Part shown: positions 45,374 to 53,983 of the stretch, one piece after another
Numbering within the stretch: the first letter of the stretch is position 1
How the letters are laid out: each line of letters opens with the position of its first letter
Assembly (NCBI GenBank): GCA_016191845.1
Contig: JACPVF010000015.1
Coordinates: forward strand, 1-64,000
DNA from: Chloroflexota bacterium
GTDB lineage: Bacteria > Chloroflexota > Anaerolineae > Anaerolineales > Villigracilaceae
DNA: 64,000 nucleotides
Direction: 5' to 3'
Notes under the pieces: model-generated
Databases searched by the model: none
What the model saw: the letters and a program-made list of their open reading frames with translations, nothing else
What the model was told of the DNA's origin: nothing
Translations under genes and position numbers: made by a program

Positions 45374-47724
45374 TCATTCGCCAACAGGCAGTCCTGCGGC
45401 TCTCCACCGGTCGATGCTAATATCCAGAGCGCTGATTGCACAGTCCAACAACTTCTGAGCCTTGTCCATCATGAGCCTGCAATTGTTTGGCGGGGTGTTG
45501 GGATGGTCGGAACTTCCCCAGGCGCGGCAGAAGCCTCCGCAGAGGTACCGCAGCTCGCAGGCGCGGCATTGTTCATTGCTGTCCACAGTGACAAGGCGGT
45601 AGGCATCGTTGCGCTGTAAAATCGCAGGAAGTCCTTCACGCAGGGCATTTCCCAAGTGGTTGCGCAGGCCCATTAGTGCATGACAGGGATAGCAATCCCC
45701 ATCGGGTGCAATATACAGGTTCATGCCCAATCCACAGGTGGAGGCGGGGTCAGCGGCGTGCGCCAGGTTTTCTTCTTCGTCGTCCATCGATGGGAAAAAG
45801 TCAAGAGGCAGGATCAGCCCTTCGGCGCGTCCGATGGGCAGGGTTATTTTGATCCGGCATCCGATACCCATTTCCTTTGCCAGCGCGCGGAATGCCTCCC
45901 CCGGCGCACAGTTTGATTCGGCTGTGGTCAGGGTCGCGGCAATTGAGACATCCAGGCCTGACAGCTTTCCGAATTCTGTCAGGCCCTTTAGATTCGAGAC
46001 CGTCCGATAGTATGTTCCCGCGCCGCGCCGCGCGTTGTGGGTGATTTCGTCGCCATCCACGCTTACCACCACGAGATCGAAGGCTCGCACCATTCGCTTC
46101 ATCAAATCATCGTCCAACGGCATAGTGAGGTTCGTGCGCAAAACCATCTTCATCGGGCTGAATTTCGGGCGTAATTCGGATAGCGCATCCAGCAGGGTGT
46201 CACATTCAGGGTGCATCAGCGGTTCGCCGCCTGTGACGATGAGTTTGGCGAAGCCTCCGTTGGCGGCCTCCTCCGCCAGGTGCGTCGCGGCGGGGACTGT
46301 CATCGTAAGCTTGTTTTCGCCGCCGGCACGGGCGTAACAATGGTCACAGCGCAAATTGCAGGCATAGGTCACATGCAGATAGGCGTTCAAAGGGTGGCCC
46401 CGTGGTTGTTCATCGAGACTGTGGCGCAGGACATTTAGGCTGTTGAGCGCGGTTTCGCGGTGCGTCACCAGACCGGCTGCATCCAGTTTGCTCACGGCTT
46501 CTTCGACGCTGGAGCTGCATCCCAACGCCGCAGCGGCGACAATTTTCCGCGCCTGTTTTGCCGTTTGGGATGGGTGCGAATCGCCGCGCATGACCTGCAG
46601 CAGATTTCCGCGCCGTAGCAGACCATTCCCGTGCCCGCTTGAAACCACAGCTTCCATGTTTTCGGCGGAGAAGACCTGCGCCAGCGCTTGATTCGAGATG
46701 TGATCGAACAGCCTTTTGTACACCGGGCAGCGCGGGTCGCGCCCCTGTTCTCCGGCAGAAATGGTGTGATAGGGGCAGCCTCCGCGGCAGACAGGCCACC
46801 ATGGACAGTCGCCGCACTCCACCTTTGCCTGCCTTTTACATTCCTCAGGCGTCTCCATGCAGGGGAGTTTTTCAAGTCCCCTATTGTGGGAACATCCTGC
46901 ACCCAACCCAAGCGCCATTCCGGTTGGGTGACAAACCGGTTGCAGGAGAAAATTCCGCCATCCGGTGTGATGGTCAGGTAATCGCCGAGACAATCGGAAA
47001 AGGTGCAAAGCCCGCCTTGGCCGGCCGAGATGCTGCGTGCCATCTGATCAAAGGTGGGCACGCGGATACGGGTCATGTTCCTAAGATAATGGTCGAAGAG
47101 GCGTACGAAGAGATCACCGCATTCGTCGAGTGTCAGGCCTTCCGGCGTAAATCTGCCACCGGGGATCTGGTTCAACTTACCAACCACCTCATGCACACTG
47201 AACGACAGACCCTTTCGTGCGAAGAAATCAAAGATCGCTTCCGCGTGCGGCGCAGACTGCTTCGTAAACGTGGCAATCACTCCCACGGAGATGCCGTGTG
47301 CCTGTGCGCGTTCGATTCCCGCCATTGTCCGCGCGAAATACCCCATGCCCCTTTGTGCGTCGTTCACTTCTTCGTAGCCATCGAGACTCGTGCCAATCGA
47401 AACATCATACTCCCGGAACAAGCCGCAAAGTTCATCGCTCAATAGCCATAGATTGCTTTGAATCGCAAGCTTGACCTTGCGCGGAGCGAGTCCTCGCCGT
47501 AGGCTGGGCAGCGCCATACGAAAAAAACCAGCGCCCGGCACCAGCGGTTCGCCGCCATGGAAGGTGAGTTCCAGCGGCTCCCGGTTACCGAGCGCGGTCT
47601 GCCAGCCTATGACGGCTTCAACCATCTCTTGTTTCATGATTGTTCCGCCTGCATGGGGGCCAAAACAATAGGAGCACTTCGCAGGACATGACAGCGAGGG
47701 GATAAGCATCAAATGGGTTGGCAT
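45374..47724 (-). pseudogene. Tandem radical-SAM/SPASM peptide-modifying enzyme, frameshifted
   Basis: The first frame starts at 47724 and carries C13-x3-C17-x2-C20 (CPAKCSYC), FHGGEPL and, at its end, an auxiliary-cluster Cys pair (CTFSDC), up to about 46865. The protein then continues in another frame from METPEECKRQ (46858), with CGDCPWWPVCRGGCPY, a second radical-SAM core (CNLRCDHCYA, VTGGEPLMHP) and a second SPASM end (CRACELRYLCGGFC). The switch falls beside the runs GGGG and TTTTT at 46862-46872. One protein of about 780 aa is likely, broken by a single-base indel, or the second half may be made alone from 46858. Such twin enzymes modify ribosomal peptides; no certain precursor is visible. 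Downstream HEAT proteins may be scaffolds. Confidence 0.7.
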
Positions 47725-47930
47725 TAGCGTCTCTTCAAGCAATCCCTCACATTTTTATTTCAAGAAGACTTTGACGGTAATGGCTGGGTTGATACAAAAA
47801 ACTGCCGGCGGGCGGTCATGAAGAACACCGAAGGTCTCCAATAAATAATACTACCTTTTGGCTATGTGTGAAACTAGGAACTAACATTTGAGCGATAACA
47901 TGGGGCTATGAGAAAATCCGTTGTTAGCGG

Positions 47931-47960
47931 CACCCGCAGGATACCCCTGCGGGTGTTTTT
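47931..47960 (+). terminator. Intrinsic-terminator-type hairpin 19 bases before the VirB4-like start
   Basis: CACCCGCAGG (47931-47940) pairs perfectly with CCTGCGGGTG (47946-47955), 5-base loop, then TTTTT (47956-47960). No plus-strand gene lies upstream to be terminated; the start codon follows at 47975. Possibly an attenuator or 5' mRNA stem, or insulation against outside transcription. Confidence 0.8.
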
Positions 47961-47974
47961 GTATCATCCCGCCC

Positions 47975-49720
47975 ATGTCCGAACCCCAAGATCCATTTGC
48001 CACTTCAATCGCCTCCGAAGCCGTGGAGGTGCTCGAAGATCACCTGCGTTTTCCGAGCGGGTTCCTTCTGCCCCTCTCCGCGCGCGGAGGCGGGGTGCCC
48101 GGTCAGGCGGACCGCCCCTGGTCGCGCCTGACCGCGGACGTGTTCTTTCCCAACCTGCCCGCGCTGTACTCCCTGGTCCTGCGGCGCGAACCGCCCGATG
48201 TGTTGCGCGGATCCCTTCGCGCGCGCCGCACCCTCTTCGAAGGCATGATGCTGGCCCTGGCCGAAAAGACCGGCCGGCGGCCCTCCCTGGCGGAACGCGT
48301 CTCCGACACCGCGATGGACGCGGCCGAATCGGACCTCACCTTCGGCAAGCCTGCCTTTCGGATTGCCCTGCTGGCAGCCCTCTTTGTGGAGCGGGAGCGT
48401 TTCGAGATCGGAGAAGCCGCGCGGCGGGTGATCGAGTCCCACCTGCGCGCCCGCGGGCTTACCGCCCAGCGCCTGTACTACATCGCCGAACGCGCCCTGC
48501 ACCATTTCCAGCCGGGTGGGAGGTTGTTCCCCGGCCTGGACGCCCCCACCCTCTTTCTGGAGGAAACCCTGCCGCTCCTTCCGCCCCCCTCCAGGCAGGT
48601 GATGCCAGTGGAGGATTCGGTCTGGATCGGAACCCATGCCCGCGATGGGCGCGACGTGCATTTCTCCTTCACCCGCGGACTGGATCCGGCCGTTCCCCCG
48701 CCTCCGCACGCCACCACCCTGATCCTGGGCGAGCCCGGCTCGGGCAAGACCACCCTTCTGCGCTGGATCATGTTGCAGCGTTTGTTGCAGGGCCGCACGG
48801 TCCTCTCCATCGATCCGGAAGGGGAGAACAACCGTTTATGTGAGGCGGTCGGGGGGCGGGTGGTACCGGCCGGTGTCCCTGGGGACCTGGAGACCTGCCT
48901 GATCCAGCCGTTGCAAGGGGAGACGCCTGCAGAGTTGCTTTTAGCCGCGCGCTTCCTGCTGGCGACCCTGGCGGGGGAGGCGGCGCTCTCTCCGGGCGTG
49001 CAGGCGGCTTTGCATGAGGCCGTGAAGCGCCGCTGGGAACGGCGGCCCGGCTCTGCCTCCATCGCCGAATTCGTTGAAACTTTGGGGACCCTCAATACCT
49101 CTGAAGCCGCCATGCCCCTGGCGCTGCTACGACCCTTCATGCGCGGAGGCCTGTTCGAGGGTTTCTTTGACCGCCCGAGGGCCCTGCTCTCGCCTCATTT
49201 TCCTCCCGGCCAATGGTGGAACTTCGACCTGTCCTCCCTGCGCGAGGAGAATCGGGCCATCGTGCATGCCGTGCTGGCCTGGTTCCTGTATCACGCGGTC
49301 ACGGTCGGGCGGCAGCCGATGGACATCTTCATCGATGAGGGCTGGCGGCTGTTGCGCAGCGGCCCCTTCACCGACCTGCTGGATGAACTCGGGCGGCGCG
49401 CGCGCAAACGCGGGGTGGGGGTGACGCTCATCACCCATCTGCCGGCCGACCTGATGAAGAACCCCACCTCGCTCAGCCTGGCCTCCACGGCCTTCATCGG
49501 ACGGCTCGGCCCCGAGGAGGCCTTCAGCTTCTACCGGTCCCTGGGTGTCCCGGAGGCCGAAGCGTACAGGAACGCCGAGACCACCTCACGCCTGCCGCCG
49601 CGTGTCTTCCTGGCTGCCCCCTCGGCAGGGCGCGGAGCCCTGTTCCCAGTCCTGGTCACGATTCCCCCCGCCTGGCTGGCCTTCTGGCGCAAACTGGGTG
49701 CGGCCAGCCTCCCCCAATAA
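47975..49720 (+). CDS. VirB4/TraC-like conjugative ATPase (short)
   Basis: 581 aa, against about 800 for VirB4. Walker A GEPGSGKTT (252-260), Walker B IFIDEGWRLL (Asp454-Glu455), and the LITHLPADL helix of VirB4/TraC proteins. The N-terminal 230 residues are helical and shorter than the usual CagE-type domain. The Met at 47975 is preferred over the longer frame, which would start upstream of the terminator stem. TATCAT 7-12 bases upstream may act as a -10 box for a leaderless mRNA. It would energise transfer or pilus biogenesis at the membrane. First gene of a plus-strand operon ending at 56655. Confidence 0.82.
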   Translation: MSEPQDPFATSIASEAVEVLEDHLRFPSGFLLPLSARGGGVPGQADRPWSRLTADVFFPNLPALYSLVLRREPPDVLRGSLRARRTLFEGMMLALAEKTGRRPSLAERVSDTAMDAAESDLTFGKPAFRIALLAALFVERERFEIGEAARRVIESHLRARGLTAQRLYYIAERALHHFQPGGRLFPGLDAPTLFLEETLPLLPPPSRQVMPVEDSVWIGTHARDGRDVHFSFTRGLDPAVPPPPHATTLILGEPGSGKTTLLRWIMLQRLLQGRTVLSIDPEGENNRLCEAVGGRVVPAGVPGDLETCLIQPLQGETPAELLLAARFLLATLAGEAALSPGVQAALHEAVKRRWERRPGSASIAEFVETLGTLNTSEAAMPLALLRPFMRGGLFEGFFDRPRALLSPHFPPGQWWNFDLSSLREENRAIVHAVLAWFLYHAVTVGRQPMDIFIDEGWRLLRSGPFTDLLDELGRRARKRGVGVTLITHLPADLMKNPTSLSLASTAFIGRLGPEEAFSFYRSLGVPEAEAYRNAETTSRLPPRVFLAAPSAGRGALFPVLVTIPPAWLAFWRKLGAASLPQ

Positions 49721-49734
49721 TTTGTGAAACGCTT

Positions 49735-50583
49735 ATGACCCTTTCTGTTTCTGGTGCTTCCTGCGAGGATGTCCTGCATTATTACCAATCCACCGAAGAA
49801 TCCGAACGCCTTCAGCGTGAGGAAAACGAGTTGGAACTGCTGCGAACCCGCGAAATCCTGATGCGCTTCCTGCCTCCCGCCCCGGCTGACGTGTTGGATG
49901 TCGGCGGCGGTCCGGCCGTGCATTCCCTCTGGCTGGCCGAGTTGGGATATCGCACCCACCTGGTGGATCTTGTGCCCCGTCATATCCAACAAGCTCGGGC
50001 TCTCGAGCGCATTGCCCCAGCCCGTCTGGCAGGTTGTACCGTTGGGGATGCGCGCCGGTTGGGGGTCCCCTCTGGCAGCAAGGATGCGGTCCTCTTGCTG
50101 GGACCGCTATATCACCTGCCGGAGCGCGAGGACCGTATGCAGGCCCTGCGTGAGGCTTGGCGGATCCTGCGCCCGGGCGGCACCTTGATTGTTCAGGGCA
50201 TTTCACGCTATGCGGCCCTTCTCAAGGTGCTGACGCGCCATCTGCTGGATGACTTGAGCATGATCTACGTGGCACATCACACCACCCGCAGCGGACAACA
50301 TCGCCCGGGCCGTAGGACGGATTTTTTCACCAACGCCTACTTCCACCACCCGACTGATTTGCGTCAGGAGTTGGTTCAGGCAGGCTTCGAACACCGGGTC
50401 ACCCTGGGCGTGGAGGGACCGGCCCGCCTGTGCGGAGACGAGTTTGCCCGCCACTGGCGCGACCCGTTCACGCGCGAATGGCTGCTTGATCTGGCCCGTT
50501 CCCTGGAGTCCGAACCCCATTTGTTGGGCGTCAGCGGCCACCTCATGGCGGTGGCCGGTAAACCTGGGGAGGGAGGCGGATGA
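49735..50583 (+). CDS. Class I SAM-dependent methyltransferase
   Basis: 282 aa. SAM-binding motif DVLDVGGGPAVHS (about 53-65), then the DLVPRHIQQAR acidic loop and LLGPLYHLPEREDRMQALREAWRILRPGG, the UbiE/Methyltransf_11 layout. Substrate unknown. It lies between the VirB4-like and VirD4-like genes and overlaps the next gene by ATGA, so it is an integral part of the transfer operon rather than a passenger by position. Confidence 0.85.
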   Translation: MTLSVSGASCEDVLHYYQSTEESERLQREENELELLRTREILMRFLPPAPADVLDVGGGPAVHSLWLAELGYRTHLVDLVPRHIQQARALERIAPARLAGCTVGDARRLGVPSGSKDAVLLLGPLYHLPEREDRMQALREAWRILRPGGTLIVQGISRYAALLKVLTRHLLDDLSMIYVAHHTTRSGQHRPGRRTDFFTNAYFHHPTDLRQELVQAGFEHRVTLGVEGPARLCGDEFARHWRDPFTREWLLDLARSLESEPHLLGVSGHLMAVAGKPGEGGG

Positions 50584-50810
50584 TCCAGGCCGAGCTGCAT
50601 GATGGGATTGTTAGGGTTCGATGGCAGGATCAATTGGAATTGAGATTCAGTGCAACCCTGCCAGCGCGCCAGGTCCTGCGGGACCCCGGCTACTCCCTCA
50701 AGGGTTGGTGGTGGTGCGCCTTCCAGGAGGCCCTCGAACGAGAGCGGGTCGAACGTGCCGATCCCATGCAGGACTTCGAGGAGATCTGGGAACGGATCAA
50801 ACCCGCATGA
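50580..50810 (+). CDS. Hypothetical protein (76 aa)
   Basis: MIQAELHDGIVRVRWQ start within ATGA. A small protein with GYSLKGWWWCAFQEALERER, reminiscent of small wing-like or DUF domains; no family assigned. It is followed by a terminator-type hairpin and the VirD4-like gene. Confidence 0.65.
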   Translation: MIQAELHDGIVRVRWQDQLELRFSATLPARQVLRDPGYSLKGWWWCAFQEALERERVERADPMQDFEEIWERIKPA

Positions 50811-50828
50811 CCAGCACTAACCGACACG

Positions 50829-50856
50829 GACGCAGGACCCGCCTGCGTCTCTTTTT
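50829..50856 (+). terminator. Intrinsic-terminator-type hairpin 19 bases before the VirD4-like start
   Basis: GACGCAGG (50829-50836) pairs with CCTGCGTC (50842-50849), 5-base loop, then TCTTTTT. The start at 50869 is 19 bases after the stem, as for the VirB4-like gene. Confidence 0.75.
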
Positions 50857-50868
50857 ATCATGCATCCC

Positions 50869-53340
50869 ATGACTTCATCCTCCCACCACTACCTGTGCCC
50901 GCAGTGTGGATACGAATTTGCCACCACGCCGGGGGACTGTCCCCTGTGTCGAGACCGCTGGCAGGGCTGGGAGCTGCTCTTCGCCCCGCACGCCCTGGAC
51001 GACCTGCGCGCCCAGGTCATGGGTTGGATCGGGCAATTGCCGTTTCCTTCCGTGATCGAATGGCTGGCCTCCTCAAACGGGCTGCGGGTGCGTTTGTATG
51101 TCCCGCCGAATGCGGCGGAAGGAGTCGTCGGATCCTGGTCCGCCCTGACCGGCCAGCAATCGCGCTGGCGCCGGCTGGAAGATGTCACCCACCAGCCCGG
51201 TCGATACGCGCTGCATACAGCCCAGAAGCTGCCCGCCTTGATCGTCTCCGCCCCGGACAGTGACCCGTTGCTGGCCGTGGGTGGGAGATTGCTCGGCGCG
51301 GCCCGTGAGGGGCGGGAGGTGCATCTCCAACTCTGGCTGCTCGGGAACGAGGCCCGCCTGCAGGAACGGCTGCGTGGCCTGGCCGCCTATTCCTACGGCA
51401 CCGAAGGCGGCGTGGAGGGCCAGGCTCCCAATCCCTGGGGCATGCAGCTGACCTTCCTGCGCGCCATGCTCACCCTGGGTTTCCTGTTGGCCGGAGTCTC
51501 CGGTGGAGCCTGGAGCGCAGGCTGGCTTCCGTCCGTCGTTGGAGTGGCCGGACTCCTGGCGGGCAGCGCGCTGGGCCTGTCCGCGGCCTGGGGATTGCGG
51601 GACTGGCTGGCCTGGCGTTCGATCCCTGCTGAGGTCCTTGAAAGGCGCACTCGGGAACCCCTGTTCAAGGTTGCTCTGAGCCTGTCCGATCCGCTCGACC
51701 TGCCCCTGTTGGCAGGCGAACAGACTTGGGAGGAATTATCGTTGCCCTGGCCAGGAATTCGCAGGCTGAGCTTTCCTCTGCCTGTGGGTGACCTGGCCGG
51801 GCTGATTGCCCCGCTTCAACTTGGGGAGGGCAGCGGTCTGCTGGATCGCGCCGTCTGGCAGGAGGTCCCGGCTCCGCCACCCTCCCGTCCGTTGCTGGAC
51901 GCGAATTTCAAGATCGGCCAAAGTGTTGCGACCGGCGAGGCGGTCGGGGTGGATCCCGACGGGCATGGGCTGGCCACGGGCGGCAGCCGCTCGGGCAAGT
52001 CCTCGTTCGTGTTCGCCATGCTGGAGCAATTCATCGCCAGGGGGGAGGAGGCCCCAGGCCTCTTCCTGGTCGATCCGCATGTCTCCCTGGCAGACGCTTT
52101 TCTGGATGCGATTGCCCAGTTGCCCGAGTCCCAGCGTCAGGCCGCCATCCGCAGGCTGCGGGTGGTCACACCGGACCAGCCGATGGTCATCCCGCTCAAC
52201 CTGCTGGCCGTGCCCGATTTCGCCTGGGCGGGCAATGCCATCGTCCAGGTGGGGCGCCGCATCTGGGATGATTACTGGGGGCCGCGCATGCAGGCCGCCC
52301 TGCTGGGACTGTTCCGTCTGGCGCATGTCTGGAACCAGCACCATGCGGACGGGCTGGGGCTCCTGCACGTGGTCTTTATGGCCTTCAACAAGGACTGGCG
52401 CCACCAGGCCATGTCCCTGCTGCCGCCTGGCGAACGCATGGGGGCGCTGGCCCTGGATGCCCTGCTCGGTCAGACCGGCGAGGGCGACAAATGGAGTCAG
52501 GGCTGGGTGACCGAGGTGATCAGCCCAGTGCTCTCCAAGGTCATGGCGCTCGAACTCTCCCCCTGGTTGTTTTCGGCCATGCACCAGGACGGGTTTGCGG
52601 ATCTGCAGCGCTGGGTGGAGGAGAAGTGCTGGATCATCCTGCGTCTGCCTTCCGGCGAGATGGGACGGGAGGGCGCGCGCCTGACCGCCTCGGTCCTGTA
52701 CAACGTCTTCGATGCCGCCTATCGCAAGGCCACCCTCGAAAGGCCCATCCCCTTCTATTTCATCGTGGATGAGGCCCAGGAGATCGCCTCCGGCATGCAC
52801 CTGGAGTCGCTGCTCTCGGAGGGCGCCAAGTTCGGCGCGCGTGTGTTCGTGCTGGCGCAATCCCTCTCGATGATGCGCAAGGTGGAGGGTATGGAGCCGG
52901 TTGTCCAGGCGATGCTGGCCAACACCTCGACCCAGATGTTCTTCTCCCCGGACCCGGAGGATGCAGATCTGATCCGCGCCACCCTGAACTCCAGCCTGCG
53001 CTACGGGGCCATGTCCCTGGACCTGCCTTCGTTGCAATGCTGGCTGCGGGCGCGCATCGGCGGGCGCTGGCAGCCTCCGACCCTGACGCAGATTCGCCCG
53101 TTGCCCAGGGCGGATGACCAGCGAGTGAGGAGCCTGATCGAGGAGGTCATTGCCAGCCATCCCACAGAATATCTGCCTGCCAACGGCTGGCAGGAGCGGG
53201 CCTCCCGGGTCCTCGAACAACGGCTGCCGTCCGCCCTGGCTAGGCTCTTGGACGAATTCCTGGCGGCGCGTATCGACCATCAGGCTGCCAAGGTCACTCA
53301 ACCTGTCTCCTCCAACGATGAAAGGCGCTTGGGCTTCTAA
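50869..53340 (+). CDS. VirD4/TraD-like coupling ATPase with N-terminal zinc ribbon
   Basis: 823 aa. A zinc ribbon (CPQCGYEF...CPLC) occupies residues 9-35 and two transmembrane helices lie near 195-245 (LTFLRAMLTLGFLLAGVSGG; WLPSVVGVAGLLAG). Walker A GGSRSGKSS (371-379), Walker B YFIVDEAQEI (Asp634-Glu635) and an ARVFVLAQSLSM sensor segment follow. This is the layout of T4SS coupling proteins that feed DNA or effectors into the channel; the zinc ribbon is not typical. ATG at 50860 (MHP) is possible, but 50869 keeps the 19-base hairpin spacing. The stop overlaps the next ATG by one base. Confidence 0.85.
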   Translation: MTSSSHHYLCPQCGYEFATTPGDCPLCRDRWQGWELLFAPHALDDLRAQVMGWIGQLPFPSVIEWLASSNGLRVRLYVPPNAAEGVVGSWSALTGQQSRWRRLEDVTHQPGRYALHTAQKLPALIVSAPDSDPLLAVGGRLLGAAREGREVHLQLWLLGNEARLQERLRGLAAYSYGTEGGVEGQAPNPWGMQLTFLRAMLTLGFLLAGVSGGAWSAGWLPSVVGVAGLLAGSALGLSAAWGLRDWLAWRSIPAEVLERRTREPLFKVALSLSDPLDLPLLAGEQTWEELSLPWPGIRRLSFPLPVGDLAGLIAPLQLGEGSGLLDRAVWQEVPAPPPSRPLLDANFKIGQSVATGEAVGVDPDGHGLATGGSRSGKSSFVFAMLEQFIARGEEAPGLFLVDPHVSLADAFLDAIAQLPESQRQAAIRRLRVVTPDQPMVIPLNLLAVPDFAWAGNAIVQVGRRIWDDYWGPRMQAALLGLFRLAHVWNQHHADGLGLLHVVFMAFNKDWRHQAMSLLPPGERMGALALDALLGQTGEGDKWSQGWVTEVISPVLSKVMALELSPWLFSAMHQDGFADLQRWVEEKCWIILRLPSGEMGREGARLTASVLYNVFDAAYRKATLERPIPFYFIVDEAQEIASGMHLESLLSEGAKFGARVFVLAQSLSMMRKVEGMEPVVQAMLANTSTQMFFSPDPEDADLIRATLNSSLRYGAMSLDLPSLQCWLRARIGGRWQPPTLTQIRPLPRADDQRVRSLIEEVIASHPTEYLPANGWQERASRVLEQRLPSALARLLDEFLAARIDHQAAKVTQPVSSNDERRLGF

Positions 53341-53489
53341 TGTGGATCCTCCTTCTGAGATTCGTTCTCCTTCCGTTGGGCTTTGCAATGGCGCTGGCCC
53401 TGGCGGGTTTTGGGACGTTCTTTGTAACCTTTGTCTGGTGTCAAATGGATCATCGTGATTCGTCCGGATGTGATGCCAATGGAAAATAA
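53340..53489 (+). CDS. Small membrane protein (49 aa)
   Basis: TAATG overlap with the VirD4-like stop. It reads MWILLLRFVLLPLGFAMALA, then LAGFGTFFVTFVW: one or two hydrophobic helices with a short polar tail. Its end overlaps the next gene by 11 bases. Possibly a VirB3-like small channel subunit, from size and place only. Confidence 0.6.
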   Translation: MWILLLRFVLLPLGFAMALALAGFGTFFVTFVWCQMDHRDSSGCDANGK

Positions 53490-53811
53490 GGTATTGGTCG
53501 CCGTGGTCCTGTCGGGCATCTGTGACCAGACCCATGCCTTGAGCGGGATCCGTCTACAGATGTTCCTGGAGTGGCTGGCGGCCCATTGCCATCCGATTGG
53601 CCTCGAAGGTCCTGGCGCAGAAGAGAGCGCCTGTTGGGATTGGCCCCGAGTGGAGGACTATCTGCGTGTTGTCCTGGGGATCTGGCTGGAGACCCTGCCC
53701 TTGCCTGGCCTGCTCTGGGAATATCACCTGGTCCTGACCGAGATCGGGTATTGGCAGGAGATCGATCCCCAACAGTTGCAGGGGATCCTGGAGTCGGAAA
53801 GAAAGAGGTAA
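53479..53811 (+). CDS. Hypothetical protein (110 aa)
   Basis: From MENKVLVAVVLSGICDQTH. Acidic and helical with many Trp residues; not a membrane protein apart from a weak N-terminal stretch. The longer frame from 53431 would overlap the small membrane gene more deeply and is rejected. No family recognised. Followed by a GTG-start membrane gene. Confidence 0.55.
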   Translation: MENKVLVAVVLSGICDQTHALSGIRLQMFLEWLAAHCHPIGLEGPGAEESACWDWPRVEDYLRVVLGIWLETLPLPGLLWEYHLVLTEIGYWQEIDPQQLQGILESERKR

Positions 53812-53812
53812 T

Positions 53813-53980
53813 GTGTTCAAGGTTGGATTTGGTTTTCTGCTTGGCCTGCTGGCGGGGTGGATGTTGGGGATTTTGCTTCCCACTCGGTTTCTGGTCATGC
53901 TGGTCCTGGCATGCCTGTCCCTGACAGCGTTATTCTTCCTGGTCTTTCACCTGGGCCTGCGCGATTTTCAAGGATATTAG
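53813..53980 (+). CDS. Small two-helix membrane protein (55 aa)
   Basis: GTG start at 53813, with AGAGGTAAT upstream (the ATG two bases earlier is in another frame). It reads FKVGFGFLLGLLAGWMLGIL, then LPTRFLVMLVLACLSLTALF: a hairpin of two transmembrane helices. It fills the gap between its neighbours exactly (1 and 3 bases) and so is likely real. Candidate small T4SS subunit. Confidence 0.6.
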   Translation: MFKVGFGFLLGLLAGWMLGILLPTRFLVMLVLACLSLTALFFLVFHLGLRDFQGY

Positions 53981-53983
53981 GTT

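Noticed and set aside
51736..53535. 599-codon minus frame opposite the VirD4-like gene
   Set aside because: Antisense shadow of a strongly supported ATPase gene.
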